From Methanobacterium sp. (GTDB taxonomy: Archaea > Methanobacteriota > Methanobacteria > Methanobacteriales > Methanobacteriaceae), in NCBI GenBank assembly GCA_030017655.1, contig JASEIM010000009.1, positions 1 to 64,000 of the forward strand: a stretch of 64,000 nucleotides of DNA, written 5' to 3'. The translations under genes were made by a program, and so were the position numbers. The notes under the pieces were generated by a model. That model did no database searches. It was not told where the DNA came from and saw only the letters and a list, made by a program, of their open reading frames with translations. How positions within the stretch are numbered: the stretch's first letter is position 1; each line of letters begins with the position of its first letter. This document shows, piece after piece, positions 27,633-39,079 of this stretch.

Positions 27633-28901
27633 TTAAAATTCAATGTATTTATAGGCTTCATCTTCTTCAAATGCGTAATGAACCTTTGTATACTGGGTCA
27701 TGAACTCAGTAACTTCGTTTTTAACATTTTTATTGTCCATAGCGACCATTTTGATGAATTCTGCAACTTCTTGCATCTGTGCTTCCTTTAATCCACGCCT
27801 TGTGATTTCTTGTGTACCTAATCTTATACCTGAAGGATCATCAGTTCTTTTACGATCATCCCATGGGAGAAGATTCTTATTTAATATAATGTTGTTTGCT
27901 TCCATGTCTTTGGCCATTTTAGAGGCGCTGCCTATTTTTTTAACGTCCATAGCAACCTGGTGTGATTCTGTAAAGCCCTGATCTTCACACAGGACTTCAA
28001 ATCCAAGTTCATAAAGGCTCTGAGCAAGTGCTTTAGCGTTTTTAACGATTTGATCAGCATAATCACGACCAAATTCAAGCATTTCTGCAAGGGTTATTCC
28101 AAGTGCTGCAACATGGTGGAGGTGATGATTACTTACAACACCAGGGAACACCGCTTCATCAATAGTATCCTTTAATTCTTCGGTACAGAGTATAATTCCT
28201 CCCTGAGGGCCAGGAAAAGTCTTATGAGTACTTCCTACAAGAAGATCTGCACCCTCTTTAAGCGGATCCTGGAATTTACCTCCAGCTATGAGTCCAAGAA
28301 CATGAGCTCCGTCGTACATGACTTTAGCTCCAATCTCATCAGCCGCTTCCCGTGCATCTTCAACTGGATGAGGGAAAAGGAATAAACTTCCACCAAGAAG
28401 AACTACTTTTGGTTTATTTTTGATAATTTCCTTTTTCATTGCATCGGCATCGATATTCATCATTTCATTGTCAAAAGGATGCGAAAGAATCCTTAATCCT
28501 CTTATCCCTGCTGCACTAACATCCGCATGACTTATGTGTCCACCTACAGGCACGTTTAAAGCCATAAGAAGGTCATTAGGCTTTGTGAGAGCAAAAAATG
28601 ATGCTAAATTTGCCACAACTCCTGAATTGGGCTGTACATTTGCATGAGGGGCATTAAACAACTTTTTTGACAGATCGATAGCCATTTTTTCAATGGTATC
28701 TATGTATTCACAACCCTCATAGAGTCTTTCACATGGTAAACCTTCTGCATATCTGTGGGATAGATCAGTTGCAAGTGCTTCTCTCACTGTAGTGCTGGTG
28801 ATATTTTCACTTGCAATTAAATTTATGCTATTTTCCATCCATTTATGATGTTCTTTGGTTAATTCTTTGATTTTCTGCGCGTACTTTTCATTTTCAAACA
28901 T
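27633..28901 (-). CDS. glyA: Serine hydroxymethyltransferase
   Basis: 422 residues, PLP-dependent. NLIASENITS, YAEGLPCERLYEGCEYID, the THKTFPGPQGG region with the PLP lysine, and RIGTQEITRRG-type RLGTQEITRRGL are diagnostic. Archaeal versions use tetrahydromethanopterin. ATG follows GGAGG by 8 bases. The 277 bases between it and the DmrB gene hold nothing visible. Confidence 0.97.
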   Translation of the reverse strand: MFENEKYAQKIKELTKEHHKWMENSINLIASENITSTTVREALATDLSHRYAEGLPCERLYEGCEYIDTIEKMAIDLSKKLFNAPHANVQPNSGVVANLASFFALTKPNDLLMALNVPVGGHISHADVSAAGIRGLRILSHPFDNEMMNIDADAMKKEIIKNKPKVVLLGGSLFLFPHPVEDAREAADEIGAKVMYDGAHVLGLIAGGKFQDPLKEGADLLVGSTHKTFPGPQGGIILCTEELKDTIDEAVFPGVVSNHHLHHVAALGITLAEMLEFGRDYADQIVKNAKALAQSLYELGFEVLCEDQGFTESHQVAMDVKKIGSASKMAKDMEANNIILNKNLLPWDDRKRTDDPSGIRLGTQEITRRGLKEAQMQEVAEFIKMVAMDNKNVKNEVTEFMTQYTKVHYAFEEDEAYKYIEF

Positions 28902-29066
28902 TGATTATCCTCCGAATAAAAAGTAAATTTTATTAGATTGATATGGATATGTATAAAATAAATGAGTATAAATACTTTCAAAATTAGGTTTTACTATCGG
29001 ATGTCATGTGATATTCAATTCATTTATACTTTAAAATAGTAAATTAAAAGTAAGAGATATATTGAT

Positions 29067-29750
29067 TTATTCTTCCTTAAACAACCTTTTAGTACGCATT
29101 TCTTCTAAATTAGAAACTATTCTGGATAATTCGCTGGCAGGAATACTTACCATAACTTCTTCAGGCTTAATATTCATGTTGTTACGTGCTCCCGCATCAC
29201 CAAATCCATAGGTGACTTTTCCGGTTAAATATGGAACCGCTGCCATTGAACTACAAATAGGCCCAGAATCTGCACCTAATCCATGAGAACCAGAGTCATA
29301 TGCATTCGCATGTAATATTTCCATCCCCTGTTTTGCATTACAGACAATAAAAATTACATCAGGTTCAAATTCTGCTTTATTCAAAGGAGCAAAGATTACA
29401 GCATGGAAAATACCGGGTTCTACATTTAAGTTCTGTTTCCAAGAGCGTTGAACAGCAGGAATATTTTTATAAACACCCATCGGAACTAAGAATGCACCAC
29501 TCTGCATATTGGCTGGAAACTCTTTTTTATCTTTAAGCCCTGAGTATCTTGCACCGCCCATACATTCCTCTTCTTCAGCAGTTGCATAAAATACTTCGCC
29601 ATTCATTGCTTTCTCAAGCTTTGTGCAAAATCTTGTACATTCACCTTCTTTTTCGATATCTCTTGGTTCCTTTACAGACCATTTTATGGCTACAGGTTCA
29701 TTTTCTAATCTTAAAAGCTCTTTAAACTTTTCCACAACTTCCTTATTCAT
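29067..29750 (-). CDS. DUF169 family protein
   Basis: 227 residues from ATG 29750 (GTGG upstream). EPVAIKWSVKEP near the N terminus, then CTRFCTKLEKA, EEEECMGGARYSGL, and SGPICSSMAAVPYLTGKVTYGFGDAGARN match DUF169. Several cysteines in pairs suggest a metal or Fe-S site. Function unknown; the family is common in methanogens and anaerobes. Stands alone between glyA and hdrA. Confidence 0.82.
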   Translation of the reverse strand: MNKEVVEKFKELLRLENEPVAIKWSVKEPRDIEKEGECTRFCTKLEKAMNGEVFYATAEEEECMGGARYSGLKDKKEFPANMQSGAFLVPMGVYKNIPAVQRSWKQNLNVEPGIFHAVIFAPLNKAEFEPDVIFIVCNAKQGMEILHANAYDSGSHGLGADSGPICSSMAAVPYLTGKVTYGFGDAGARNNMNIKPEEVMVSIPASELSRIVSNLEEMRTKRLFKEE

Positions 29751-29930
29751 ATTAACCACTCTAAATGATCTATGGAATTTTAAGAATATTAAATTTATTA
29801 AATAAAATTTAGAGTATATTCTTCTTTTAAAGGTTGAATTGGGTTTTAAAATGAGATATAGACGATATTAAAAGACATATAAAAATTCAAGTAAAAATAG
29901 GATATAAAATTCAAAAATAAAAAAAGTTAG

Positions 29931-30035
29931 GGTTAAAACCCTCAAAATTCAAAAGAATTATGGGTAAACGAAAAACAAAGCATGCAAATCTTTCAGATTT
30001 GCAGCGTCAAAATTTTTAATTTTGACAGTTTTTCG
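29931..30035. repeat. Nested palindromic element (best-preserved copy)
   Basis: Outer arms CGAAAAAC (29969-29976) and GTTTTTCG (30028-30035) enclose two perfect hairpins: GCAAATC-tttca-GATTTGC (29984-30002) and GTCAAAATT-ttt-AATTTTGAC (30006-30026). Two more small inverted repeats precede it: GGGTT-aa-AACCC (29930-29941) and AATTC-aaaa-GAATT (29946-29959). In DNA it could extrude as a four-arm cruciform. It lies 10 bases beyond the hdrA stop. Confidence 0.65.
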
Positions 30036-30045
30036 CAGTCCTTGT

Positions 30046-32031
<1,986 letters not shown>

Positions 32032-32129
32032 TAGATCACCTTTTTGTATATGAGATAATCATTTTTATGTATGTGATGTAGGTCTATCCCCACAACATAG
32101 ATAAAGTTTTCTATTTATTTTTTTATACA

Positions 32130-32141
32130 AAGTATATATAT
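32130..32141 (-). promoter_or_regulatory. TATA box of hdrA
   Basis: TATATATA on the minus strand about 105 bases before the hdrA ATG; transcription starting some 25 bases downstream would give a leader of about 80 bases. Confidence 0.4.
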
Positions 32142-32351
32142 GAGAACAGGAACTCACTGTAATTTTATTATACTCTGTATTAAAAAAATCCTGTCTCTAT
32201 AATAGTAATTATTCCTCGAATATCATTTTTTCTATTAAATTTTGCAAATGCTATCCCATCAGATTAAAGTATTAATTGAGACGATTAGCTATAAAAATCC
32301 TAATTTTCCTACGTATTTGATTTTAAGTAGTTGAAGGTGATTCTTTTTTTG

Positions 32352-32540
32352 ATAGTATTAAATAAATATAAAATAATTCATGGTAATCAGGATAGAATTG
32401 TCCCGTTCCCCAATTCAGGAAATTAAATGTCTGATTTTTTGAAAAGAAGTAAGCTAGTGGTAGTGGAAGGCGGGCCGCATAATATTGCATGGACTCATGC
32501 TGAAGAGGTCAACAGTGAGTTCTTCGATTTTCTGAGTTAA
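32352..32540 (+). pseudogene. Remnant of an alpha/beta hydrolase
   Basis: In one frame, with a single internal TAA at about 32424-32426, the DNA encodes IIHGNQDRIVPFPNSGN*MSDFLKRSKL then VVVEGGPHNIAWTHAEEVNSEFF and a stop. HGNxDRIVPF and EGGPHNxxWTHAEEVN are the acid-residue and histidine blocks of chloroperoxidase-type alpha/beta hydrolases. The N-terminal two thirds, including the nucleophile, are missing. The other part of this 542-base gap carries the hdrA promoter. Confidence 0.78.
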
Positions 32541-32573
32541 AAGTTAAATGCATAGAGGAGAGCAATTAAAAAT

Positions 32574-33479
32574 CTAAGATAAAAGAACCAGTATTAATGG
32601 AATTGTGGTCAAACTTAATATTGTAGTTGCAAATATGCATGCTGCAGCAGTTTTAATATCCAGATCATATGTAATTGCCAGAACCAGGCAGAGCATTGCG
32701 GAGGGCATGGCGGCTTCGATGATTGTCACCTGCTTTTCAAGACCTCCTATTCCAAGAATTAACACAATAAAAAATGCTAAAAAGGGTGCAATTAGCAGTT
32801 TAATAATAGAAACTGAAAACACGGCTTCGATGTTTTCTTTTATTCCTCTAAATTCAAGTGATAACCCTAAAGATATCATGATTAGAGGTATTGCAGCGCC
32901 ACTTAGGTAATTAAGAGTATTGGATGCCAAAAGTCCGATATTAAAATTTATAAAATTTAAAAAAATTCCCAGGGCTATAGCCCAAAGAGGGGGAAATATC
33001 AATGCTCTTTTAAGAATAGAAGAGTATTTTTCGGCAAATATTATGGAAAAAAAGATTCCGAATGCAATGAAAAGAATCATTGAACCCATATCATAGAAAA
33101 TTGCTCTTACAAGACCTTCCTGACCAAAAACCCCGAGCACAACAGGATATCCAAGAAATCCTGAGTTAAACATGGCTGATGTAATAACAGTACTCCAGCG
33201 GGTTTTTTGGTCATAATTTCTTATTTTAGAGAATATATAGGCTAATGTCCCACTTATTATTCCTATAATTAAACATATAAATGTGATAGGTATAATGGAT
33301 GGTAAAATAGTTATATCAAAGTCATACATTGCAATAAATATTAGTGAAGGTATTGCGATGTAAATTACAATCTTATTTAAGATGTTAGCATCATCAGGCC
33401 TTAGAATATTGATCCTTTTCAGAAAATATCCCAGGATGATCATTATTATAATGGGAATGATAGTTTCAATGGAATTCAT
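32574..33479 (-). CDS. Auxin efflux carrier (AEC) family permease
   Basis: 301 residues from ATG 33479 (an upstream in-frame ATG at 33524 adds polar residues outside the family). About ten membrane segments in two five-helix halves; VIYIAIPSLIFIAM, SAMFNSGFLGYPVVLGVFG, GAAIPLIMISLGLSLEF and EAAMPSAMLCLVLA are AEC landmarks. Likely transports an organic anion or amino acid; substrate unknown. Its gene ends 33 bases after the hydrolase remnant, which lies on the opposite strand. Confidence 0.82.
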   Translation of the reverse strand: MNSIETIIPIIIMIILGYFLKRINILRPDDANILNKIVIYIAIPSLIFIAMYDFDITILPSIIPITFICLIIGIISGTLAYIFSKIRNYDQKTRWSTVITSAMFNSGFLGYPVVLGVFGQEGLVRAIFYDMGSMILFIAFGIFFSIIFAEKYSSILKRALIFPPLWAIALGIFLNFINFNIGLLASNTLNYLSGAAIPLIMISLGLSLEFRGIKENIEAVFSVSIIKLLIAPFLAFFIVLILGIGGLEKQVTIIEAAMPSAMLCLVLAITYDLDIKTAAACIFATTILSLTTIPLILVLLS

Positions 33480-33617
33480 TATATTCAATTTATTACTATT
33501 AAAATAAGTTTTTTTATAATCCACATTATTTAAATTCTATAATAGATTCTATTTCAAAAATAAATTAAATGAAAGAGCATGATGGCTAGTCACGCTCTTA
33601 AACATCGCATGTTTCAA

Positions 33618-34553
33618 TCAGTCAGTTATACCTTCGGTTACTATCTTAAATACAGCTTCACCTTCAGGTAAGTGTGGACTGTCTACAAGCCTTGCAATTC
33701 TTTTTCCAGCAAGTCCTTTTTTAAGCCAGATTCTGTAGGTTGCAGCGTGACCAAGCACGTGACCACCAATAGCCTTAGTTGGACTTCCAAAGAATGCATC
33801 AGGTCTTGCTTGCACCTGATTTGTAACAAATACTGCTACATTGTATGTGTTTGCAATGTTTTGCAATGTGTGAAGATGTTGGTTTAGTTTTTGCTGCCTT
33901 ACTGCAAGTGATTCCCTTCCAACATATTCTGCTCTAAAGTGAGCGGTCAGAGAATCTACTATGACCAGTCTAATGTTGGTTCCACTTTGAATTAATTCGT
34001 TAACCTTATCTGCCATTAAAATCTGGTGACTTGAATTGAAAGCTCTTGCAATGTGTATTTTCTGTAAGACTTCCTCTGGATCAAGTTCAAATCCTGTAGC
34101 GATTTGTTCTATTCTTTCTGGTCTGAAAGTGTTTTCTGTATCTATAAATACACATTCTCCTTCAAGACCTCCTTTTTCAACTGGAAGCTGTACTGTAACT
34201 GCAATTTCATGGGATATTTGACTTTTACCTGAACCGAATTCACCAAAAACTTCTGTTATAGATTGAGTTTCGATTCCGCCACCAATGAGTTCATCAACAG
34301 CACTACTTCCGCAGGTTATTCTCCCTACATCTTTTCGGCGCTCCATCACATCAAATGCAGTTTCAAAGTCAATTGATTCGGCTTTTCTTGCAGCTTCAAT
34401 AACTTTTTCAGCGACTCCTTCACCGATTTCAGCTTTTACGCTGAGTTCTTTGGCAGTTGCTGTTGCAAGTCTCATCATATCTGCAAAACCTGCATCTCTT
34501 AACTTTTGGGCAGTTTTTTCTCCAACATTGGGTAAATCTTCTAATTCGACCAT
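33618..34553 (-). CDS. radA: DNA repair and recombination protein RadA
   Basis: 311 residues. N-terminal helix-hairpin-helix DLPNVGEKTAQKLRDAGF, Walker A GEFGSGKSQ, Walker B RLVIVDSLTAHFR, and NQVQARPDAFFGSPTKAIGGHVLGHAATYR. Archaeal RecA/Rad51 strand-exchange ATPase. No intein. AGGAG lies 8 bases before ATG. Downstream of the RPA gene on the same strand with a 92-base gap, so recombination and single-strand-binding functions sit together. Confidence 0.97.
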   Translation of the reverse strand: MVELEDLPNVGEKTAQKLRDAGFADMMRLATATAKELSVKAEIGEGVAEKVIEAARKAESIDFETAFDVMERRKDVGRITCGSSAVDELIGGGIETQSITEVFGEFGSGKSQISHEIAVTVQLPVEKGGLEGECVFIDTENTFRPERIEQIATGFELDPEEVLQKIHIARAFNSSHQILMADKVNELIQSGTNIRLVIVDSLTAHFRAEYVGRESLAVRQQKLNQHLHTLQNIANTYNVAVFVTNQVQARPDAFFGSPTKAIGGHVLGHAATYRIWLKKGLAGKRIARLVDSPHLPEGEAVFKIVTEGITD

Positions 34554-34645
34554 TTTGATTCTCCTAATAGTTTGTAAAATTAAGTATGGAACTTAAGTTC
34601 TGGGTTTATAAAATGCACATCACTTTGTCTAATTTCGTTTTGAAC

Positions 34646-37015
34646 TTAATATTCCATTTTCATTATCTTCTTGGCGATGAGCCTTATCTCCTCATTGTAT
34701 TCATCGAAGCTTGCATCTGCAATCACTGTAATATTGCTGCCAATCAGGTCTTCGACTTTTTCAGCAAGAGATCCTTCATCTGCAGTTTTTGCAATTACTT
34801 CATTTGCCTCATCAGTTGTCATTCCGAGCAATTCTTCAGCTTGTTTTCTGAAGAATGTTGTTCTGACAGTTCCAGTGTCATCTTCAATTACACATGGAAG
34901 TATCATGAGATAGTTTGGTTTTTCAGTTTCCTCTCCGCAGAAATCGCAAATAAATGCATCATCGACGTATTCAATCCTTTTATTACAGTTTGGACACATT
35001 TCATAGAGTATTCTGTCCCCGTAAGCTTCGATTATTTTTCCACTTACTTTGATATTTTTATCTTCTTCTGCTAATTCTTCGATTTTTTTGGTTTGGTATA
35101 TTGATTCTTCAATTTTCTCAAGTGAAGGAAGGGCTTCAATATCTTCATCTTTTGGTTTTACTACTGTTGTAGCTCTTCCAACGCTAAGTTCTACACTATT
35201 ATTTCGGAATCGGGGTCTAGCATTCTTTATCCATATTCCATCGCCTTTATTTAGGCCCATTTCTGCTTTTTCATCCCAAAATGATGCTCTAACAATGCCG
35301 GTGTCATCAGCAATTTCAACTGATCTTACCATCCCCATTGTTCCATTGGCCCTCTGGAATTCATTTATATCGTAAAGATTAATTATACGGCCTATTACTC
35401 CGACTTCGTCTTTTTCACTCTTTATATTCTTTAAATCTTCGATTTTAACTGGTTTATACATTTCTTCTTCAAGTTTATCTAATGAAGGAAGACTTTGACC
35501 ATCATCATTCATTACAATGATTCTAACGGTTTTACCAATGCTTAATTCTACACTGTCGTCCCTAAATCTTGTTTTAGCATTTTCGATTTTTACCAGATTC
35601 CCTCTGTTTAATTTCATTTCTGCTTTTTCATCCCAGAATGAAGCTCTAACAGTACCAGTATCATCAGCAATTTTAACTGATCTTACAAGTCCAACAGTCC
35701 CATCGGCTCTCTGGAACTCATTTGCATCATAAATTTCCATTATCCTTCCGATAATGTCCACTTCTTCACCTTCGTCTTCAATTTTGTGAAGATCCTCGAT
35801 TTTGATGGGTTCAAGCTCTTTTTTATGTTCTTCAAGAACTTCTTTTAAACCTGCGTCATCTTCTGGATTTATCTCAATTTTACTGTTCCATCCAGTGTTT
35901 ACTCTGTAATCAGTCTCTGAATATTCATCAAATTCAATATTTCCGCCCGTAATTTTTAAAATATCTCCTTTGTTGATATTTAAGTTGGTATCTTCGTTCC
36001 AGAGGGTTACTTTTATTGAACCTGTATCATCTGAAATCACAATGGATTTTACCGCTCCAGTACTTCCATCTGCTCGTTCAAAAGTTATTTTATCCTGTAT
36101 TTTACTTACAACACCCATTAACATGACATTTTTCATTTCGTGAGCATCGCCGATTTTCATAATCTCTTCTTTATGTTCAGGAACGTCAAATTCACCTTTA
36201 ATTATTCTTCCAATAAATGAATGAGTTAAGTTAACTTCCCCATTCCTAATACGGCTTTGAGCACCTAATATTTTAACAGAATCTCCTTCTTTAAGTTCTA
36301 ATTCGTTTAATATTTCAACATCCCTGTTCCAGAGAGTTAAAGATATTGAACCCGTGTTATCCTTTAAATCAAGGGTAACGAATTTTCCTTCTCTTCCATT
36401 ACTGTTATATGGCCTGATTCTTGAAATTCTTACAACTCGGGCAATAACATTAACCTGCATTTCCCCTTTAATATCAGCAATAGGGGTTATTTTTTCATTA
36501 TATTCTGGAAAATCCTCTGATTCATCAAGTTTTTCTATGGTAGATCTGTTTTGGAGGTGAGCTTCTTCGTTTCTATACCCCTCTTTTATTTCTACATTAT
36601 TTATTTTGACGATGTCTCCTTCATTGATTTTTTTAAGCATTTTAATATTTTCTGTCCAGAGTACAACGCGCATTTCACCTGTATCATCTGCAATCATGAG
36701 ATTTGCTACTTTGCCTTCTTTTCCTTTCTTTGTGGTAAATGATTTAACATTTGAGATGTGCATTATTCTTCCAACTATGCTTATGTCATGTAAACCTGTT
36801 TCTAAGTCAGCTATTTTACGTAATTCGTCATTTTTTGCTTCCGGGACATTTTCTTCGTCAATGTATTCCCCTACTATCATTCTTGCAATATCCAGCTCAT
36901 CCATGAAACTTACTTCTTCATAATCTTTTTTCATTTCCTCTATTCGTTTTAAGAAATCTTCATATGAGATTTTATCACTGATTCGCTGATATTCGCTCTT
37001 TATATCCTTTTCCAT
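34646..37015 (-). CDS. rpa: Replication protein A (multi-OB single-stranded DNA-binding protein)
   Basis: About 789 residues from ATG 37015 (GAGGG upstream; ATG 37042 is an alternative). Five or more OB folds are visible, each with a block of the form IxDDTGxxxxxxW: around residues 120, 230, 340, 455 and 580. The last region carries a zinc motif CPNCNKRIEY..CDFCG near 690. OB folds centred near 437 and 562 are almost identical to each other (NEFQRAxGTxGxVRSV, ASFWDEKAEM), showing a recent internal duplication. Binds single-stranded DNA in replication and repair. Confidence 0.93.
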   Translation of the reverse strand: MEKDIKSEYQRISDKISYEDFLKRIEEMKKDYEEVSFMDELDIARMIVGEYIDEENVPEAKNDELRKIADLETGLHDISIVGRIMHISNVKSFTTKKGKEGKVANLMIADDTGEMRVVLWTENIKMLKKINEGDIVKINNVEIKEGYRNEEAHLQNRSTIEKLDESEDFPEYNEKITPIADIKGEMQVNVIARVVRISRIRPYNSNGREGKFVTLDLKDNTGSISLTLWNRDVEILNELELKEGDSVKILGAQSRIRNGEVNLTHSFIGRIIKGEFDVPEHKEEIMKIGDAHEMKNVMLMGVVSKIQDKITFERADGSTGAVKSIVISDDTGSIKVTLWNEDTNLNINKGDILKITGGNIEFDEYSETDYRVNTGWNSKIEINPEDDAGLKEVLEEHKKELEPIKIEDLHKIEDEGEEVDIIGRIMEIYDANEFQRADGTVGLVRSVKIADDTGTVRASFWDEKAEMKLNRGNLVKIENAKTRFRDDSVELSIGKTVRIIVMNDDGQSLPSLDKLEEEMYKPVKIEDLKNIKSEKDEVGVIGRIINLYDINEFQRANGTMGMVRSVEIADDTGIVRASFWDEKAEMGLNKGDGIWIKNARPRFRNNSVELSVGRATTVVKPKDEDIEALPSLEKIEESIYQTKKIEELAEEDKNIKVSGKIIEAYGDRILYEMCPNCNKRIEYVDDAFICDFCGEETEKPNYLMILPCVIEDDTGTVRTTFFRKQAEELLGMTTDEANEVIAKTADEGSLAEKVEDLIGSNITVIADASFDEYNEEIRLIAKKIMKMEY

Positions 37016-37153
37016 CTTGATGCCCTCACTTATAACCGACACATTTAAATTTTAGAAGAATTAATTTAGTGTCATATATATTAATATGTAGATAGTAGTA
37101 GTATTTACACCACAATATATATGCTTAACTGCTAAAAATAGCAACTTTTTTTA

Positions 37154-37182
37154 GCCAAATTGGGCCTATTTTTGTATATAAA
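37154..37182 (+). promoter_or_regulatory. Promoter and possible operator of the aconitase-family operon
   Basis: TATATAAA (37175-37182) lies about 60 bases before the ATG at 37244. Directly upstream is the near-palindrome GCCAAATTGGGC (37154-37165), where a regulator could block or recruit factors, and a further GCTA-aaaa-TAGC repeat lies near 37131. The region is shared with the divergent RPA promoter. Confidence 0.4.
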
Positions 37183-37243
37183 CTTTTTTAAATAGGTTAA
37201 CATGAATTCAAACTAATTATGAAGAGCATAAGGAGGATTACAG

Positions 37244-38503
37244 ATGTCAATGACAATGGCAGAGAAAATACTTGCAAAAGCTTCAGGTAAAAAAGAAGCT
37301 GAGGCTGGTGAGATAGTTATGGCAAACATAGATGTGGCTATGACTCATGATTTAACTGGACCTCTGTCTGTAGAGTCTTTTGAGAAAATAGGAGTTCCAG
37401 AAGTCTGGGATCCGGAGAAAATTGTGATCGTTTTTGACCATCAGGTACCTGCAGATTCGCTTGATGCGGCCCAAAATCACAAAATAATGAGAAAATTCGT
37501 TAAAGACCAAAAAATAACCAATTTTTACGACGTTAGAGAAGGAGTATGCCATCAGGTTCTTCCAGAAAAAGGACATGTAGTTCCTGGAGAAGTTATAGTT
37601 GGAACAGACTCTCATACATGTACTCATGGAGCATTAGGTGCATTTTCAACAGGTATAGGTTCAACAGACATGTCTATGGTATTTGCAACAGGAAAATTAT
37701 GGTTTAAAATACCTGAAACTATTAAATTCAATATTGAAGGCACATTGGGAAATCATGTCTACGCAAAAGACGTTGTACTTAATATAATAGGTCAAATTGG
37801 TGCTGACGGTGCAACATACAAAGCATGTGAATTTGGAGGGGAAACCACCAAAAATTTATCTGTATCTGATAGGATGGTGCTTTGTAATATGGCCATAGAA
37901 ATGGGTGGTAAAACAGGACTTGTTGAACCAGATCAAAAAACCCTTAACTACGTTAATGCAAGATCAAACAAATCTTATGAAGTATTTAAGGGAGATGAAG
38001 ATGCTGCATCCCTTGAAATTATGGATATTGATGTTAATGATCTCGAACCCCAGATTGCATGTCCTCATAATGTTGATAATGTTCATGGAATTTCGGAAGT
38101 TGAAGGAACACCGATTGACCAGGTTTTCCTTGGATCATGTACAAATGGCCGAATTCAAGATCTAAGAGATGCTGCAAAGATTCTTAAAGGAAATAAAGTT
38201 TCAGACAGCATAAGAATGCTTGTAATACCCGCTTCACGTGAAGTTTATACTAAAGCACTAAATGAAGGGTTAATGAACATATTTGTAGATTCAGGAGCTC
38301 TTGTTTGTAACCCATGTTGTGGGCCGTGCCTTGGAGGACATGTGGGCCTCATAGGGCCGGGAGAAGTCAGTCTTTCCACTTCAAACAGGAATTTTAAAGG
38401 AAGGCAGGGAAGTCCGGAAGGAGAAGTTTATTTAAGCTCAGCAGCAGTTGCAGCAGCATCTGCAATTACAGGTAAAATTGAAGATCCTAGAAATCTAAAA
38501 TAA
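37244..38503 (+). CDS. 3-isopropylmalate dehydratase / homoaconitase large subunit
   Basis: 419 residues. VIVGTDSHTCTHGALGAFSTGIGSTDMSMV, VFLGSCTNGR and CNPCCGPCLGGH provide the three cysteines for the [4Fe-4S] cluster of aconitase-superfamily hydratases. In methanogens two such enzymes exist, LeuC (leucine synthesis) and HacA (coenzyme B side-chain synthesis); the large subunits cannot be separated by eye. AAGGAGG ribosome binding site. First gene of the operon 37244-40069. Confidence 0.9.
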   Translation: MSMTMAEKILAKASGKKEAEAGEIVMANIDVAMTHDLTGPLSVESFEKIGVPEVWDPEKIVIVFDHQVPADSLDAAQNHKIMRKFVKDQKITNFYDVREGVCHQVLPEKGHVVPGEVIVGTDSHTCTHGALGAFSTGIGSTDMSMVFATGKLWFKIPETIKFNIEGTLGNHVYAKDVVLNIIGQIGADGATYKACEFGGETTKNLSVSDRMVLCNMAIEMGGKTGLVEPDQKTLNYVNARSNKSYEVFKGDEDAASLEIMDIDVNDLEPQIACPHNVDNVHGISEVEGTPIDQVFLGSCTNGRIQDLRDAAKILKGNKVSDSIRMLVIPASREVYTKALNEGLMNIFVDSGALVCNPCCGPCLGGHVGLIGPGEVSLSTSNRNFKGRQGSPEGEVYLSSAAVAAASAITGKIEDPRNLK

Positions 38504-38514
38504 GTGGTGTTATT

Positions 38515-39012
38515 ATGAAAGGAAAAGTATGGAAATTTGGCAATGACATTGATACTGACCTTATTCTCCCTGGAAGATATCTGGTTTTAAGAGATCCTGA
38601 AGACCTTGCAGAGCATGTTATGGAGGGAGCAGACCCTGAATTTTCAAAAAAAGTTAAATCTGGCGATATAATCGTTGGAGGCACTAATTTTGGCTGTGGT
38701 TCATCAAGAGAACATGCCCCAATCGCAATTAAGGGTGCGGGTATTTCTGTAGTGGTTGCAGAGTCATTTGCAAGAATATTTTATAGAAATGCAATAAATA
38801 TAGGCCTTCCACTTATAGAAGTTAAAGATATCTCCAAAGATGTTTCTGAAGGAGATGAAATAGAAATTAATATGGAAGAAGGTATTTTAAAGAATCTTAA
38901 TACAGGTAAAGAGTTTAAAATAAAAGGATTACCCGAATTCATGCTTGAAATATTGAATGAGGGTGGATTAATTCCGTATCTAAAGGATAAAGTGGATGAA
39001 ATTAAACAATAA
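38515..39012 (+). CDS. 3-isopropylmalate dehydratase / homoaconitase small subunit
   Basis: 165 residues. WKFGNDIDTDLILPGRYLVLRDPEDL, GTNFGCGSSREHAPIAIKGAG and ARIFYRNAINIGLP are the swivelling-domain landmarks. The substrate loop reads YLVL. In the M. jannaschii enzymes the isopropylmalate isomerase has YLVY and homoaconitase YLRT at this place, so this copy leans towards LeuD; this rests on memory of the published comparison. Twelve bases after the large-subunit gene. Confidence 0.88.
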   Translation: MKGKVWKFGNDIDTDLILPGRYLVLRDPEDLAEHVMEGADPEFSKKVKSGDIIVGGTNFGCGSSREHAPIAIKGAGISVVVAESFARIFYRNAINIGLPLIEVKDISKDVSEGDEIEINMEEGILKNLNTGKEFKIKGLPEFMLEILNEGGLIPYLKDKVDEIKQ

Positions 39013-39079
39013 AATTAAAGAAATTAATTAGATTATTAAAATATATAATGAATAAATTTATAGGAATACAGGTGTTTTT

